DNA of 64,000 nucleotides from an uncultured Armatimonadota bacterium. GTDB lineage: Bacteria; Armatimonadota; Fimbriimonadia; Fimbriimonadales; Fimbriimonadaceae. The DNA is taken from contig CAIYMO010000055.1 in the NCBI GenBank assembly GCA_903927345.1, positions 1 to 64,000 on the forward strand. Direction: 5' to 3'. Below the pieces are notes generated by a model that was given only the letters and a program-made list of their open reading frames with translations, had not been told where the DNA came from and searched no databases. This document shows positions 1 to 6,652 of the stretch, piece by piece (within the stretch, counting starts at the first letter, position 1; the number at the start of each line of letters is the position of its first letter). The translations under genes were made by a program, and so were the position numbers.

Positions 1-241
1 CTGTTCGAGGTCCAAAGGAGGCACCCAGCCCCCACGATCTGCCACACGAGGTCACGCCTCAACTGACAAGCAGTGGTCTTAAAGACTGGGGTGCCAACAA
101 GAAGAGTTTAAGATACAACTGGTAAGCCCGGCGAGTAATCCTGTGGAAAATCTGAGAATCTGCTTACGAGCGGACCAACTTGGAATGGCGGGGCTTTGAA
201 GAGACTAAACGAACCAACAACTCCCCTGGCACAAGACGACG
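1..241. other. Non-coding, decayed Rhs-associated DNA
   Basis: I see no intact gene here. The stretch at about 150-240 partly resembles the stretch at about 4610-4690 (shared fragments such as ACAACTTGGAAT and AGACGACG), so it is probably the worn left flank of the first Rhs repeat unit. The full-length Rhs gene that these units came from is not in the window. Confidence 0.4.
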
Positions 242-538
242 ATGTCGTATGATAAGGAGAACCGGATGGCGACATTCGCTGAGGATGCGACGTTGAACAC
301 CTACACGTGCAACTCAGACGACTTCAAGAAAGGCGATAACGTAGATGGAAGTCTCTCCACCATCATCTGGGTTGGAACGGACTATCTGCAGGTTCGGGGT
401 CAGACGAGCGTCAAGACGTTCCACACCGTGGATTCTCTGATGCTCAGCTACATCGAAAGCACCTTGAGGTTCGATCTCCTGACCGACAACCTAGGCTCCC
501 TCATCGACCGACTAGTAATCATTCAGCGATGTGGATAA
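242..538 (+). pseudogene. Rhs YD-repeat remnant, copy A
   Basis: This open frame of 98 codons begins MSYDKENRMATFAEDATLNTY and carries the YD-repeat style words seen in Rhs/wall-associated proteins: SYDKENR, W.GTDYLQVRG, KTFHT and, at its end, LLTDNLGS. In a complete Rhs protein this lies just before the core cassette. Here the frame stops after LGSLIDRLVIIQRCG, and a separate core gene with its own start follows 67 bp later. Copies B (2911) and C (4816) are close relatives. I infer a decayed internal piece of an Rhs gene, displaced by cassette insertion; it could still be translated. Confidence 0.6.
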
Positions 539-577
539 ATCGACACATTATTCAGCTGAATTCTGGAATTACTGTCT

Positions 578-605
578 TACAATGATACTGAAGCGGTGAG
601 ATCTA
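578..605 (+). promoter_or_regulatory. Conserved leader of Rhs cassette 1
   Basis: A TACAAT hexamer (578-583) in the context CTTACAATGATAC is followed by GGTGAGATCTA directly before the ATG at 606; GGTGAG at 595-600 is a Shine-Dalgarno-like site with 5 bp spacing. The same two blocks stand before the second cassette at 3276, although the DNA between them differs. Their conservation says the core cassette is meant to be expressed as a separate gene. A good -35 box is not evident. Confidence 0.5.
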
Positions 606-1655
606 ATGGCAATGAAGAAGCGTTTCTATAGTGTGAATGGCCAGATGATGGGCTATGAGTCAGGAGGGGTCAAGAAAGACTTCCTGACAGACCACCTTGG
701 CTCCATCACTGCTGAGATCGACCAGAACCAGAACCGTACATTCGAGACCCGATATTCAGCTTATGGGCGTAACAACTGGTCTACAGGCACAGGCTGTGGC
801 TTTGGATGGGTAGGAAGCTACGGCTACCGAGAAACCGGTCTGTTCCACATGAGCCACTACGTCAGAGCGAGACACTACTCGTATGTGACGGGGAACTGGA
901 GCACGGTCGACGCATTCTGGAATTTGCAGAGCCCATACGGTTATGTGATGGGTCGAGCGGTCAAGCGAACTGATCGTACTGGCTGCGCCCCGGATGATCT
1001 TATTGAAAAGGCATGTGGATTCAAACTCTGTGACAAGTTAAACGAACTGCAACCAAAGGGAGATAAGTTCCAAGCTTTGCTAAACTGCATGGCGGGCCAA
1101 GGGTTTAATCAGCCTGGCGATGCTGAGCGAATTCGGAAGGGATTGGAATACATCAGATCTGCTTGCCCTGGCGGCTCTAGCAAGACTAAGCCTAGGTTCT
1201 GCCTCTATGGCGTTTCTGGAGGTAAATTGGTATCCCCAGGTGGAAGTCCCGTACCAGATAAGTGCAACATTGCAGCGGGTTGCGATCCTTCGATCGGCTT
1301 TGGAGGATTTGCGATTGGGCTAGTCTTGCCTGGGATCACGCCACCGAAGGGAGAGTCGTGTTTAGTTCCGAACGACTGTGTTAAGAAGAACTACGGTGGT
1401 CGCGGAGGTGCCCCATGCGATTGTGTGGTTGTGATCTGTGCTGACAACTTAGGAAGAGGCGCAGATCAGTTCTGCAAGAATGGGTTGATTCACGAGTTAA
1501 TGCACTGTGCCGGCTTTTTCGGAGCACCTGACCACAATGCCAATGGAAATGGTGGTAAACGCAACGACTTTGTTTACAACTTGGGATGCTGTGCCTGCAA
1601 AGTCCTATTCGGGGAGAATGATCCAGCATGTAGTGGGTGCGGAAAACGGAGATGA
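606..1655 (+). CDS. Orphan Rhs core with HELMH metallopeptidase-like tip (candidate toxin)
   Basis: The protein has 349 residues. Residues 1-126 are an Rhs core end: FLTDHLGS (26-33), RYSAYGR, then the H(Y)VRARHYSY.TGNWSTVD.....Y.Y..GRA...D.TG series that closes the Rhs shell. They match residues 1-126 of the product at 3276 almost exactly. Residues 127-349 are unrelated to that second tip: about 20 cysteines and HELMHCAGFFGAPDH at 296-310. HExxH is the zinc site of gluzincins and metzincins; the glycine seven residues after the first His fits metzincins, but the usual third ligand at +10 is Gly, with Asp-His following. No signal peptide is visible. By analogy with polymorphic toxins I infer a protease effector with a possible immunity gene downstream. 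Toxicity is not shown by sequence. Confidence 0.75.
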   Translation: MAMKKRFYSVNGQMMGYESGGVKKDFLTDHLGSITAEIDQNQNRTFETRYSAYGRNNWSTGTGCGFGWVGSYGYRETGLFHMSHYVRARHYSYVTGNWSTVDAFWNLQSPYGYVMGRAVKRTDRTGCAPDDLIEKACGFKLCDKLNELQPKGDKFQALLNCMAGQGFNQPGDAERIRKGLEYIRSACPGGSSKTKPRFCLYGVSGGKLVSPGGSPVPDKCNIAAGCDPSIGFGGFAIGLVLPGITPPKGESCLVPNDCVKKNYGGRGGAPCDCVVVICADNLGRGADQFCKNGLIHELMHCAGFFGAPDHNANGNGGKRNDFVYNLGCCACKVLFGENDPACSGCGKRR

Positions 1656-1662
1656 GAACCGG

Positions 1663-2508
1663 ATGATTGGTCTTTGCCAGGTGGCTAGCGGGCTCGAAGC
1701 GAGCTCAATACGTAGATTTGAGTTCAAAGGTAACGTTGTATTCCTAAACACAACTTGTACTTCAGGAGCATATTTACTCGAACAGAAATCAAGCAGCTCC
1801 GTGCTCGTTCGCATCGCCCCTGGTCTTGGGTTGTCCAAGATAGGAAGCTACGGGCGTGGCGCATTTTTTCAGGGAGTGATTGAGAACCACGAGCCTGTCA
1901 TTGGAAGTGTCGAGGCCAAGAATGGTTCAATTGACAAGTACCGGCAACTGCTCGCGAAAGAACCTCTATTCTTGGCTCCTCCATGGAAGTATGCCATCAC
2001 TCTCGAAAGCATCTGCGCTTCGATTGACACCTGGGCGAATTCAGACGATTTGTTCAGCTGGTCAGAGGTAAGCCGAGCAAGACTGGACGGATTTACGTTA
2101 GCGGCTGAATACGAGCCAACGAGAAACCGCGCGACATTCGTTGGTTACTATCCCAGCTCTAGTTCAATTCCCATACTCAGTAAGCTTCTTCTCTCTGATG
2201 GTAAGTTCCCCAAATTTGAGACCGTGCCGCTGCAAGGTTTGCCCATCGGCTTTGCGTGCAAGGGTATCGCCAGAATATCGCAAAGTTTCACTTTAATTGC
2301 AGGCACGATTGGCAGTGGACCGCAGTGGAGCGACCAAAAAGTTGTCGTTCTGGCTGTGAACGCGCAATCTGGCCATAGCAGAGTGATCTGGGAGAGCATG
2401 AGGTCGGACTTAACGGGAGGAGGCTTGATGAAGCTTTCCGATGAGATTTTCGTGGTTGCGACTAAGACGAACACAGTGGAGATAATTCGTGTTCGCTCCA
2501 GAAAATGA
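1663..2508 (+). CDS. Unknown protein after Rhs tip 1, candidate immunity protein
   Basis: The product has 281 residues from the ATG at 1663, which lies 7 bp after the toxin stop and behind GGAGATGAG. An in-frame ATG at 1618, overlapping the toxin gene, is an alternative. I do not recognise the family. The sequence is rich in beta-type segments (VVVLAVNAQSG, EIFVVATKTNTVEIIRV) and might be a beta-propeller or other all-beta fold. No clear signal peptide or membrane span. Its position directly behind a variable Rhs tip is where immunity genes normally lie; that is the only basis for the proposed role. Confidence 0.55.
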   Translation: MIGLCQVASGLEASSIRRFEFKGNVVFLNTTCTSGAYLLEQKSSSSVLVRIAPGLGLSKIGSYGRGAFFQGVIENHEPVIGSVEAKNGSIDKYRQLLAKEPLFLAPPWKYAITLESICASIDTWANSDDLFSWSEVSRARLDGFTLAAEYEPTRNRATFVGYYPSSSSIPILSKLLLSDGKFPKFETVPLQGLPIGFACKGIARISQSFTLIAGTIGSGPQWSDQKVVVLAVNAQSGHSRVIWESMRSDLTGGGLMKLSDEIFVVATKTNTVEIIRVRSRK

Positions 2509-2910
2509 AGCGATAGTGAAGCACAAGACTAACCCAATCCTCGAATCCAAACCCGGCTAGTCTTGTAGCCTTTACAATCCATGTTGGGGTTTCGTAGCCG
2601 TAATCTCAGCATCAGATTTTATGGTAATGACCACTTACCCTTAAACTCTCCAGGTTCGAGTTGCAAGAGACACTCTGGAAAGCGGTATTCCCAGGATCAG
2701 CGCTTGGGGCAATTGGATGGATACGGCGATGATGGTCTCACGAAGAACTACATCGACACCGCGGCGAGCCGCGAGCGTGGGCTGAGTAAGCAAAAGTGGA
2801 AGGGGTCGCACTGGTAACCGTGCTCAAAGCAAGTCATCACCTTCGACGGACCTGGTTACCAGTGAACGAGGTTGGCAGAGCATTATTAAAGCCCTCAAAC
2901 CCCAAATCTG
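2509..2910. other. Inter-cassette DNA, start of Rhs repeat unit B
   Basis: No convincing gene. A 78-codon open frame at 2581-2817 has no recognisable domain and I treat it as debris. From about 2760 the DNA matches the block starting at about 4690 and carries a perfect inverted repeat (2809-2819 and 2854-2864). Confidence 0.45.
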
Positions 2911-3110
2911 TCGTATGATAAAGAGAACCGGATGGCGACGTTCGCCGAGGATGCGACGTTGATCACGTACACCTACGATTCAGACGGCTTCAAGAAAGTC
3001 GAGAACGTAGGCGGAAGCCTCTCGACGATTATCTGGGATGAAACGTACTATCTGCTGGTTCGTGGAGAGAGCGCGATTAAGACGATCCACACCGAGAGTC
3101 TTAGGTGATG
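2761..3110 (+). repeat. Long direct repeat, unit B of Rhs array
   Basis: This block is repeated, with scattered substitutions and small indels, at about 4690-5060, and its second half also at about 240-450. Shared words include AAGTCATCACCTTCGAC, GGTTACCAGTGAAC, CTGTCGTATGATAA and GAGGATGCGACGTTGA. Tandem copies of this length offer homology for recombination that could gain, lose or swap the cassette lying between them. Confidence 0.65.
2809..2864. repeat. Perfect 11-bp inverted repeat (copy B)
   Basis: CACTGGTAACC at 2809-2819 is exactly complementary to GGTTACCAGTG at 2854-2864. The same arms with nearly the same 34-bp interior occur at 4734-4789. There is no T-run, so it is not an ordinary terminator. 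It might be a recombination site, a protein-binding site, or simply a relic of the ancestral coding sequence. Confidence 0.55.
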
Positions 3111-3190
3111 ATTTACATCGCACAAACCGTCTGGTTCGACCTGCTCCCCGATAACCTAGGCTCCATCATGGGCCGACCGGTAATCCTTTA
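2911..3190 (+). pseudogene. Rhs YD-repeat remnant, copy B (frameshifted)
   Basis: Reading from TCG at 2911 gives SYDKENRMATFAEDATLITY, then DSDGFKKVENVGGSLST, matching copies A and C, but the frame ends early at KTIHTESLR-stop near 3107. Beyond this the DNA still matches copy A in another frame up to the AACCTAGGCTCC block (NLGS). No start codon precedes it in a good context. It is therefore a broken piece of Rhs gene. Confidence 0.65.
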
Positions 3191-3242
3191 GAAGTGTGGA
3201 TAAATCATCACAAAATTCGACCGATTTCTGGGATTACTGGCT

Positions 3243-3275
3243 TACAATGATACGAACAAGCCTCGGTGAGATCTA
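3243..3275 (+). promoter_or_regulatory. Conserved leader of Rhs cassette 2
   Basis: TACAAT at 3243-3248 and GGTGAG at 3265-3270 repeat the arrangement found before the first cassette; the last 11 bp before the ATG (GGTGAGATCTA) are identical in both. The distance from the hexamer to ATG is 27 bp here and 22 bp in cassette 1. Confidence 0.5.
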
Positions 3276-4139
3276 ATGGCAATGAAGAAGCGTTTCTATA
3301 CTGTGAATGGTCAGATGATGGGCTATGAGGAAGGTGGTGTGAAGAAAGACTTCCTGACGGATCATCTGGGTTCCATCACCGCTGAGATTGACCAGACTCA
3401 GACGAGAACGTATGATACGCGCTACTCAGCCTATGGACGTAACAACTGGTCTACCGGCACAGGCTGTGGCTTTGGCTGGGTAGGAAGCTACGGCTACCGT
3501 GAAACCGGTCTGTTCCACATGAGCCACTACGTCAGAGCAAGGCACTATTCCTACATTACGGGCAACTGGAGTACGGTCGATCCGCTTTGGCCGGATGAAA
3601 ACGCGTACAGGTACGTGGGTGGACGAGCAACACGAGATCTAGATGCATCAGGAACATCATCTTGCAAAAGGAACTGGGACAGTTGTCCCAAGCCAGCTCT
3701 TGTTTCGAAGATTACGAATGATTGCATTCAAGAGGGTACACGTCCTTGCTACATCAGGGCGGTGCCAGGTTCAACCAAAGAAAACTGCGCGTGTTGTGGT
3801 GTCTGCTTTACTCGGTGTGATGCAATTGTTAAGTTAGGAGGTGTCCTTTGTGGTGGCTTCAATGCATCCGCGATGAAGGATTGCGCATCAAAGTCAATAA
3901 AGAAATTTCTGAACGGCCAAAACCAAATAAATCCGTCTGTGCCACCAAAAGTCGATCCCTCCAAGCATTGTCCGGCTTGCACACCCCCTGGTCGAGAGGG
4001 TAGCCATTACCAGTGGGACTGTAAGCCCAAATCCAAGGGAGTGATTACAGCCAATTGCTGCGCCTGTTACCGAAATGGAGAGGTCAGAATGGTCTGCTTT
4101 ACAGACGAAGGGTGTCATAACAATAAGGTAGCGAGATAG
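3276..4139 (+). CDS. Orphan Rhs core with cysteine-rich tip (candidate toxin)
   Basis: The product has 287 residues. Residues 1-126 are the same Rhs core module as at 606, ending STVDPLWPDENAYRYVGGRA and then DLDASG, the usual boundary before a variable tip. Residues 127-287 form a different tip with 19 cysteines in 161 residues, including ENCACCGVCFTRC and ANCCACYRNGE. I see no HExxH or other catalytic motif. A CCAC motif close to the C-terminus is shared with tip 1, so the two tips may be distant relatives or both rely on disulfides or metal binding outside the cytoplasm. The role as a toxin is inferred only from the Rhs architecture. Confidence 0.7.
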   Translation: MAMKKRFYTVNGQMMGYEEGGVKKDFLTDHLGSITAEIDQTQTRTYDTRYSAYGRNNWSTGTGCGFGWVGSYGYRETGLFHMSHYVRARHYSYITGNWSTVDPLWPDENAYRYVGGRATRDLDASGTSSCKRNWDSCPKPALVSKITNDCIQEGTRPCYIRAVPGSTKENCACCGVCFTRCDAIVKLGGVLCGGFNASAMKDCASKSIKKFLNGQNQINPSVPPKVDPSKHCPACTPPGREGSHYQWDCKPKSKGVITANCCACYRNGEVRMVCFTDEGCHNNKVAR

Positions 4140-4141
4140 CT

Positions 4142-4480
4142 TTGGATCCCTTATGCATAGGGATTATGGGTCATAGTGGAAGGGATGACTTGATTTCGGC
4201 ACTAAGTCAGTCTTTCGAATGCAAGTTAGTGCTCATCGAGTCTACAGACGATCTCGTATCTGAAGCGGAGAATCTGTCACTTATATTTTTATTAGATAAT
4301 GACAGACTCTTAAGTTTTCTGGATCTGGGTTTGACGATTCCGGTTGTCAGAATGGGTGATGAGTTGCAGGCCCTTCACCTTAGATGTTCGGTGAATGAGC
4401 ATCGGTTGTTGCAAGTACCTTTGAAATTAGAGCACTTCAAAACTTTTGTTAATCAGATACTCAAATCAAATTCTGCCTAG
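4142..4480 (+). CDS. Small unknown protein after Rhs tip 2, candidate immunity protein
   Basis: The 112-residue frame starts at TTG 2 bp after the toxin stop; an ATG at 4166, preceded by AGGGAT, gives 104 residues and may be the real start. The protein looks like a small soluble alpha/beta fold (LSLIFLLDNDRLLSFLDLG, IPVVRMGDEL). No family recognised. The DNA is visibly richer in A and T than the surrounding Rhs core, as is common for acquired tip/immunity DNA. The location is the main argument for an immunity role. Confidence 0.5.
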   Translation: MDPLCIGIMGHSGRDDLISALSQSFECKLVLIESTDDLVSEAENLSLIFLLDNDRLLSFLDLGLTIPVVRMGDELQALHLRCSVNEHRLLQVPLKLEHFKTFVNQILKSNSA

Positions 4481-4815
4481 ATCTCATATTTCAGACGCAT
4501 TAGATAGAACGAGTTGTAGTGGCGAGCCTCTTTCGTGACCAGGGTAAGCAGAAGAATTACGGGTGGCCGTGGACATTCCGTCAAGTGCTGCGACGAGAGT
4601 CTTGAAACCCGCCTACCAGCAGAACAACTTGGAATAGGGAGGACATTTTGAAAGCCAATTGAACCTCCAACTTACCAGAAGACGACGGCGAGCCACTTGC
4701 GTGGGGTGGGTAAGCAGAAGAAAGCTTGGGTGGCACTGGTAACCGTGCTCAACGCAAGTCATCACCTTCGACAGACCAGGTTACCAGTGAACAAACTTGA
4801 AGTTGGTAGAGCCTT
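4481..4815. other. Inter-cassette DNA, start of Rhs repeat unit C
   Basis: No gene seen. From about 4690 it repeats the block at about 2760; the stretch at 4610-4690 resembles the one at 150-240. Confidence 0.45.
4734..4789. repeat. Perfect 11-bp inverted repeat (copy C)
   Basis: CACTGGTAACC (4734-4744) pairs with GGTTACCAGTG (4779-4789). Both arms are unchanged relative to copy B, whereas the flanks and interior have several substitutions. Confidence 0.55.
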
Positions 4816-5142
4816 GTGACCAGCCCTCAAGTCGCAAATCTGTCGTATGATAAGGAGAACCGCATGGCGACATTCGCCGAGGATGCGACGTTGAACACCT
4901 ACACGTACGATTCAGACGGTTTCAAGAAGGTCGAGAACGTAGGCGGAAGTCTCTCTTCCATCATCTGGGATGGAACCGACTATCTGCAGGTTCGGGGCAC
5001 GAGCACAATCAAGACATTCCATACCGTGGAGTCTCAGGTGCTCAGCTACATCGAGAACACCTTCCGATTCGATCTAATTGAGGATAAGCTCTACTCCGTC
5101 CCATTTGTGCAAATGTTCAGCATCTCCAAAAGTAGTTTATGA
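4816..5142 (+). pseudogene. Rhs YD-repeat remnant, copy C (no core cassette)
   Basis: The frame of 108 codons (GTG start) contains LSYDKENRMATFAEDATLNT, DSDGFKKVENVGGSLSS, WDGTDYLQVRG and KTFHTVESQVLSY, and is the best preserved of the three copies. It departs from copies A and B at about 5070, exactly where they run on into LTDNLGS, and ends in an unrelated tail KLYSVPFVQMFSISKSSL. No core or tip follows. It marks either the end of the array or a site from which a cassette has been lost. Confidence 0.6.
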
Positions 5143-5255
5143 ATATCCCGATGGTGTGGCACGCTTCTGAGACTGCTTTTGAATGATTGGATTCAGCCCG
5201 ATGTGTGCTAAACTTCGTGATACAACTAAGGGCGTCATAGTGTCTGCCTGTACGA

Positions 5256-6095
5256 TTAGGTTTCCTCCTGACTTTCCGAGTCTTCTTCCTCATCCCAATC
5301 GATAGCGTATAAAGAGTCTCTTGATTCTAACTTTGCAAGAGCAACCCATCGACGAAGCATCGCTCGTAAAGTCGCTCCTGTAGTGCTGCGGTGCGCTCGG
5401 GTTTGCGCTTCAAGCTTTTCATGCAGGAATGCTGGGAGCCGTACATATAACTTCGAATTGAGTTTGTGGGTAGAGCGCCATTCGTGCATTTCGTTGAACA
5501 ACTCAAACCTCGGATCGTAGCCGAGTACCGCAAGGCGCACGATCTCACTGATCATACGGTTGGAGTGCTTGCAGAGTATTCGTAAGTCACGGTGCTCCTC
5601 GTGCGAAATCCGAAGTTGTACTCGGGTAGAGCGATTGTCTTCTGGAATTTGTTTGAGGCTTACGTTTTCAGATTCGCTTTCTACAAACTCGACTCTGGAG
5701 AGAACTTCATATCTCAAATTCATCGGTAGGTCAAGAAGCTGACGAGTTACGTATTCGACTCGCGCATCCCAATCTGCCAGGGCAAGGTGGGTCTCAATTG
5801 CCTTTATGCGTTCGATTTCGTGGTCAATATCATCTTGAGCCCAATTGTATTTGTAATAGTTCCCAGTCGCGTTTGCGAGAGGCACTTGAAGTGCTTCAAC
5901 CAAGCGCCACCGCTCGTTGATCAACTCCCTAACAGACTTCTGAAATTCAGCGAGTGCATCCATGTCTCCACAGGCCGAGAAATCAGTCAAATGAGAAATG
6001 CGCCTAAGCCAAGCATTGTCATCCATTTGTGCTACGCAGTTTATGTTGTTATTGAACCTAACTTTTGATACAATTAGGACAGTGTCGGGGCTCAT
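5256..6095 (-). CDS. Putative DNA-binding protein with two ribbon-helix-helix motifs
   Basis: The protein has up to 279 residues; an internal ATG at 6026 gives 256. No known family as a whole. Residues 157-192 (TRVQLRISHEEHRDL, then RMISEIVRLAVLGY) have the strand-helix-helix pattern of a CopG/Arc motif, and residues 214-252 (KLYVRLPAFLHEKLEAQ, then GATLRAMLRRWVAL) show the pattern again. The tail is acidic (DWDEEEDSESQEE). The N-terminal half is helical with no recognisable domain. Two such motifs in one chain could let a monomer do what usually needs a dimer. It lies alone between the Rhs array and the integrative element, reading leftwards. Function is inferred. Confidence 0.6.
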   Translation of the reverse strand: MSPDTVLIVSKVRFNNNINCVAQMDDNAWLRRISHLTDFSACGDMDALAEFQKSVRELINERWRLVEALQVPLANATGNYYKYNWAQDDIDHEIERIKAIETHLALADWDARVEYVTRQLLDLPMNLRYEVLSRVEFVESESENVSLKQIPEDNRSTRVQLRISHEEHRDLRILCKHSNRMISEIVRLAVLGYDPRFELFNEMHEWRSTHKLNSKLYVRLPAFLHEKLEAQTRAHRSTTGATLRAMLRRWVALAKLESRDSLYAIDWDEEEDSESQEET

Positions 6096-6439
6096 TCTGT
6101 CCCAAATTCTGCTGACGTTCTCAGCTTGAACCTAAATCCTCGCTTTTGAGGTCACACACTCACTCGCCCTGTAGCTGGGCGAATTTAATCCAAGACAACT
6201 CAGTGGAACTCATTAACCGTTAATGGTCGCACCTGCTCGACTTCCTCGGAAGTTGGTGCTCTTGCCCGACCAATCCGCCTTGCTGGCGCATGCCCGACCC
6301 CGGGGTCCTCCTTTGTCGCGCCTGCCTGAACTGAAAATTCAGGTTCAAATTCGGCAATCCCAACTCATCAAGCCATTTAGCGTTCGCTAAGTGGCTTTTT
6401 TTGTTGCCCGAGTTTTCCCGCGCTAGCCGCGACGCTGCA
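6096..6439. other. Intergenic region with terminator
   Basis: No gene seen. It contains a rightward terminator at 6371-6402 with no obvious gene feeding into it, a short hairpin GACTTCCTCGGAAGT near 6240, and AGGTTCAAATTCG at 6341-6353, which recurs inverted at 10426-10438 beside the integrase. Confidence 0.4.
6371..6402 (+). terminator. Rho-independent terminator
   Basis: GCCATTTAGC and GCTAAGTGGC form a hairpin around GTTC, followed by seven or more T residues. It resembles in layout the terminators that follow tRNA-Lys at 10534 and tRNA-Asn at 22774, which suggests that an RNA gene or remnant once lay just upstream; I could not fold one. Confidence 0.65.
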
Positions 6440-6652
6440 ATGCAGAAAGAGAGACAGATACTTTTAACCATCGAAGAGGCTGCGGCCTCCCTCGCCATTT
6501 GCCGTGCTCAGGTGTACCGCCTGTTGTACGCCGGTCAGATCCGAAGCATCAAGATCGGAAGATCAAACCGGATCCCACTCATCGAAGTCCAGAAGTTCGT
6601 GACCCGTGCCTCGCTAGATCAGCACGGTTACGACATCACGGAGGTGAAGTAG
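6440..6652 (+). CDS. Excisionase-family helix-turn-helix protein
   Basis: The 70-residue protein from the ATG at 6440 contains LTIEEAAASLAICRAQVYRL, then GQIRSIKIGRSNRIPLIEVQ, the standard helix-turn-helix-wing layout of the excisionase/MerR-like HTH_17 group (helix, recognition helix, then a short wing with an Arg). An upstream TTG at 6401 lies on the terminator and is unlikely to be the start. Its stop TAG overlaps the GTG start of the primase gene by one base, so the two are translationally coupled. It may act in excision or as a replication or transcription regulator of the element. Confidence 0.75.
   Translation: MQKERQILLTIEEAAASLAICRAQVYRLLYAGQIRSIKIGRSNRIPLIEVQKFVTRASLDQHGYDITEVK

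Noticed and set aside
2581-2817. 78-codon frame between the Rhs cassettes
   Set aside because: No domain or ribosome binding site; it ends inside the conserved inverted-repeat block and looks like Rhs debris.
6220-6498. Minus-strand frame near 6220-6498 and a possible tRNA at 6330-6370
   Set aside because: The frame covers a terminator and the HTH gene; the GGTTCAAATTC word has no matching T stem, acceptor or anticodon arm.
6499-6651. Upstream extension of the primase-helicase reading frame
   Set aside because: It overlaps the HTH gene in another frame; the GTG at 6652 has a GGAGG site and a one-base overlap with the preceding stop.
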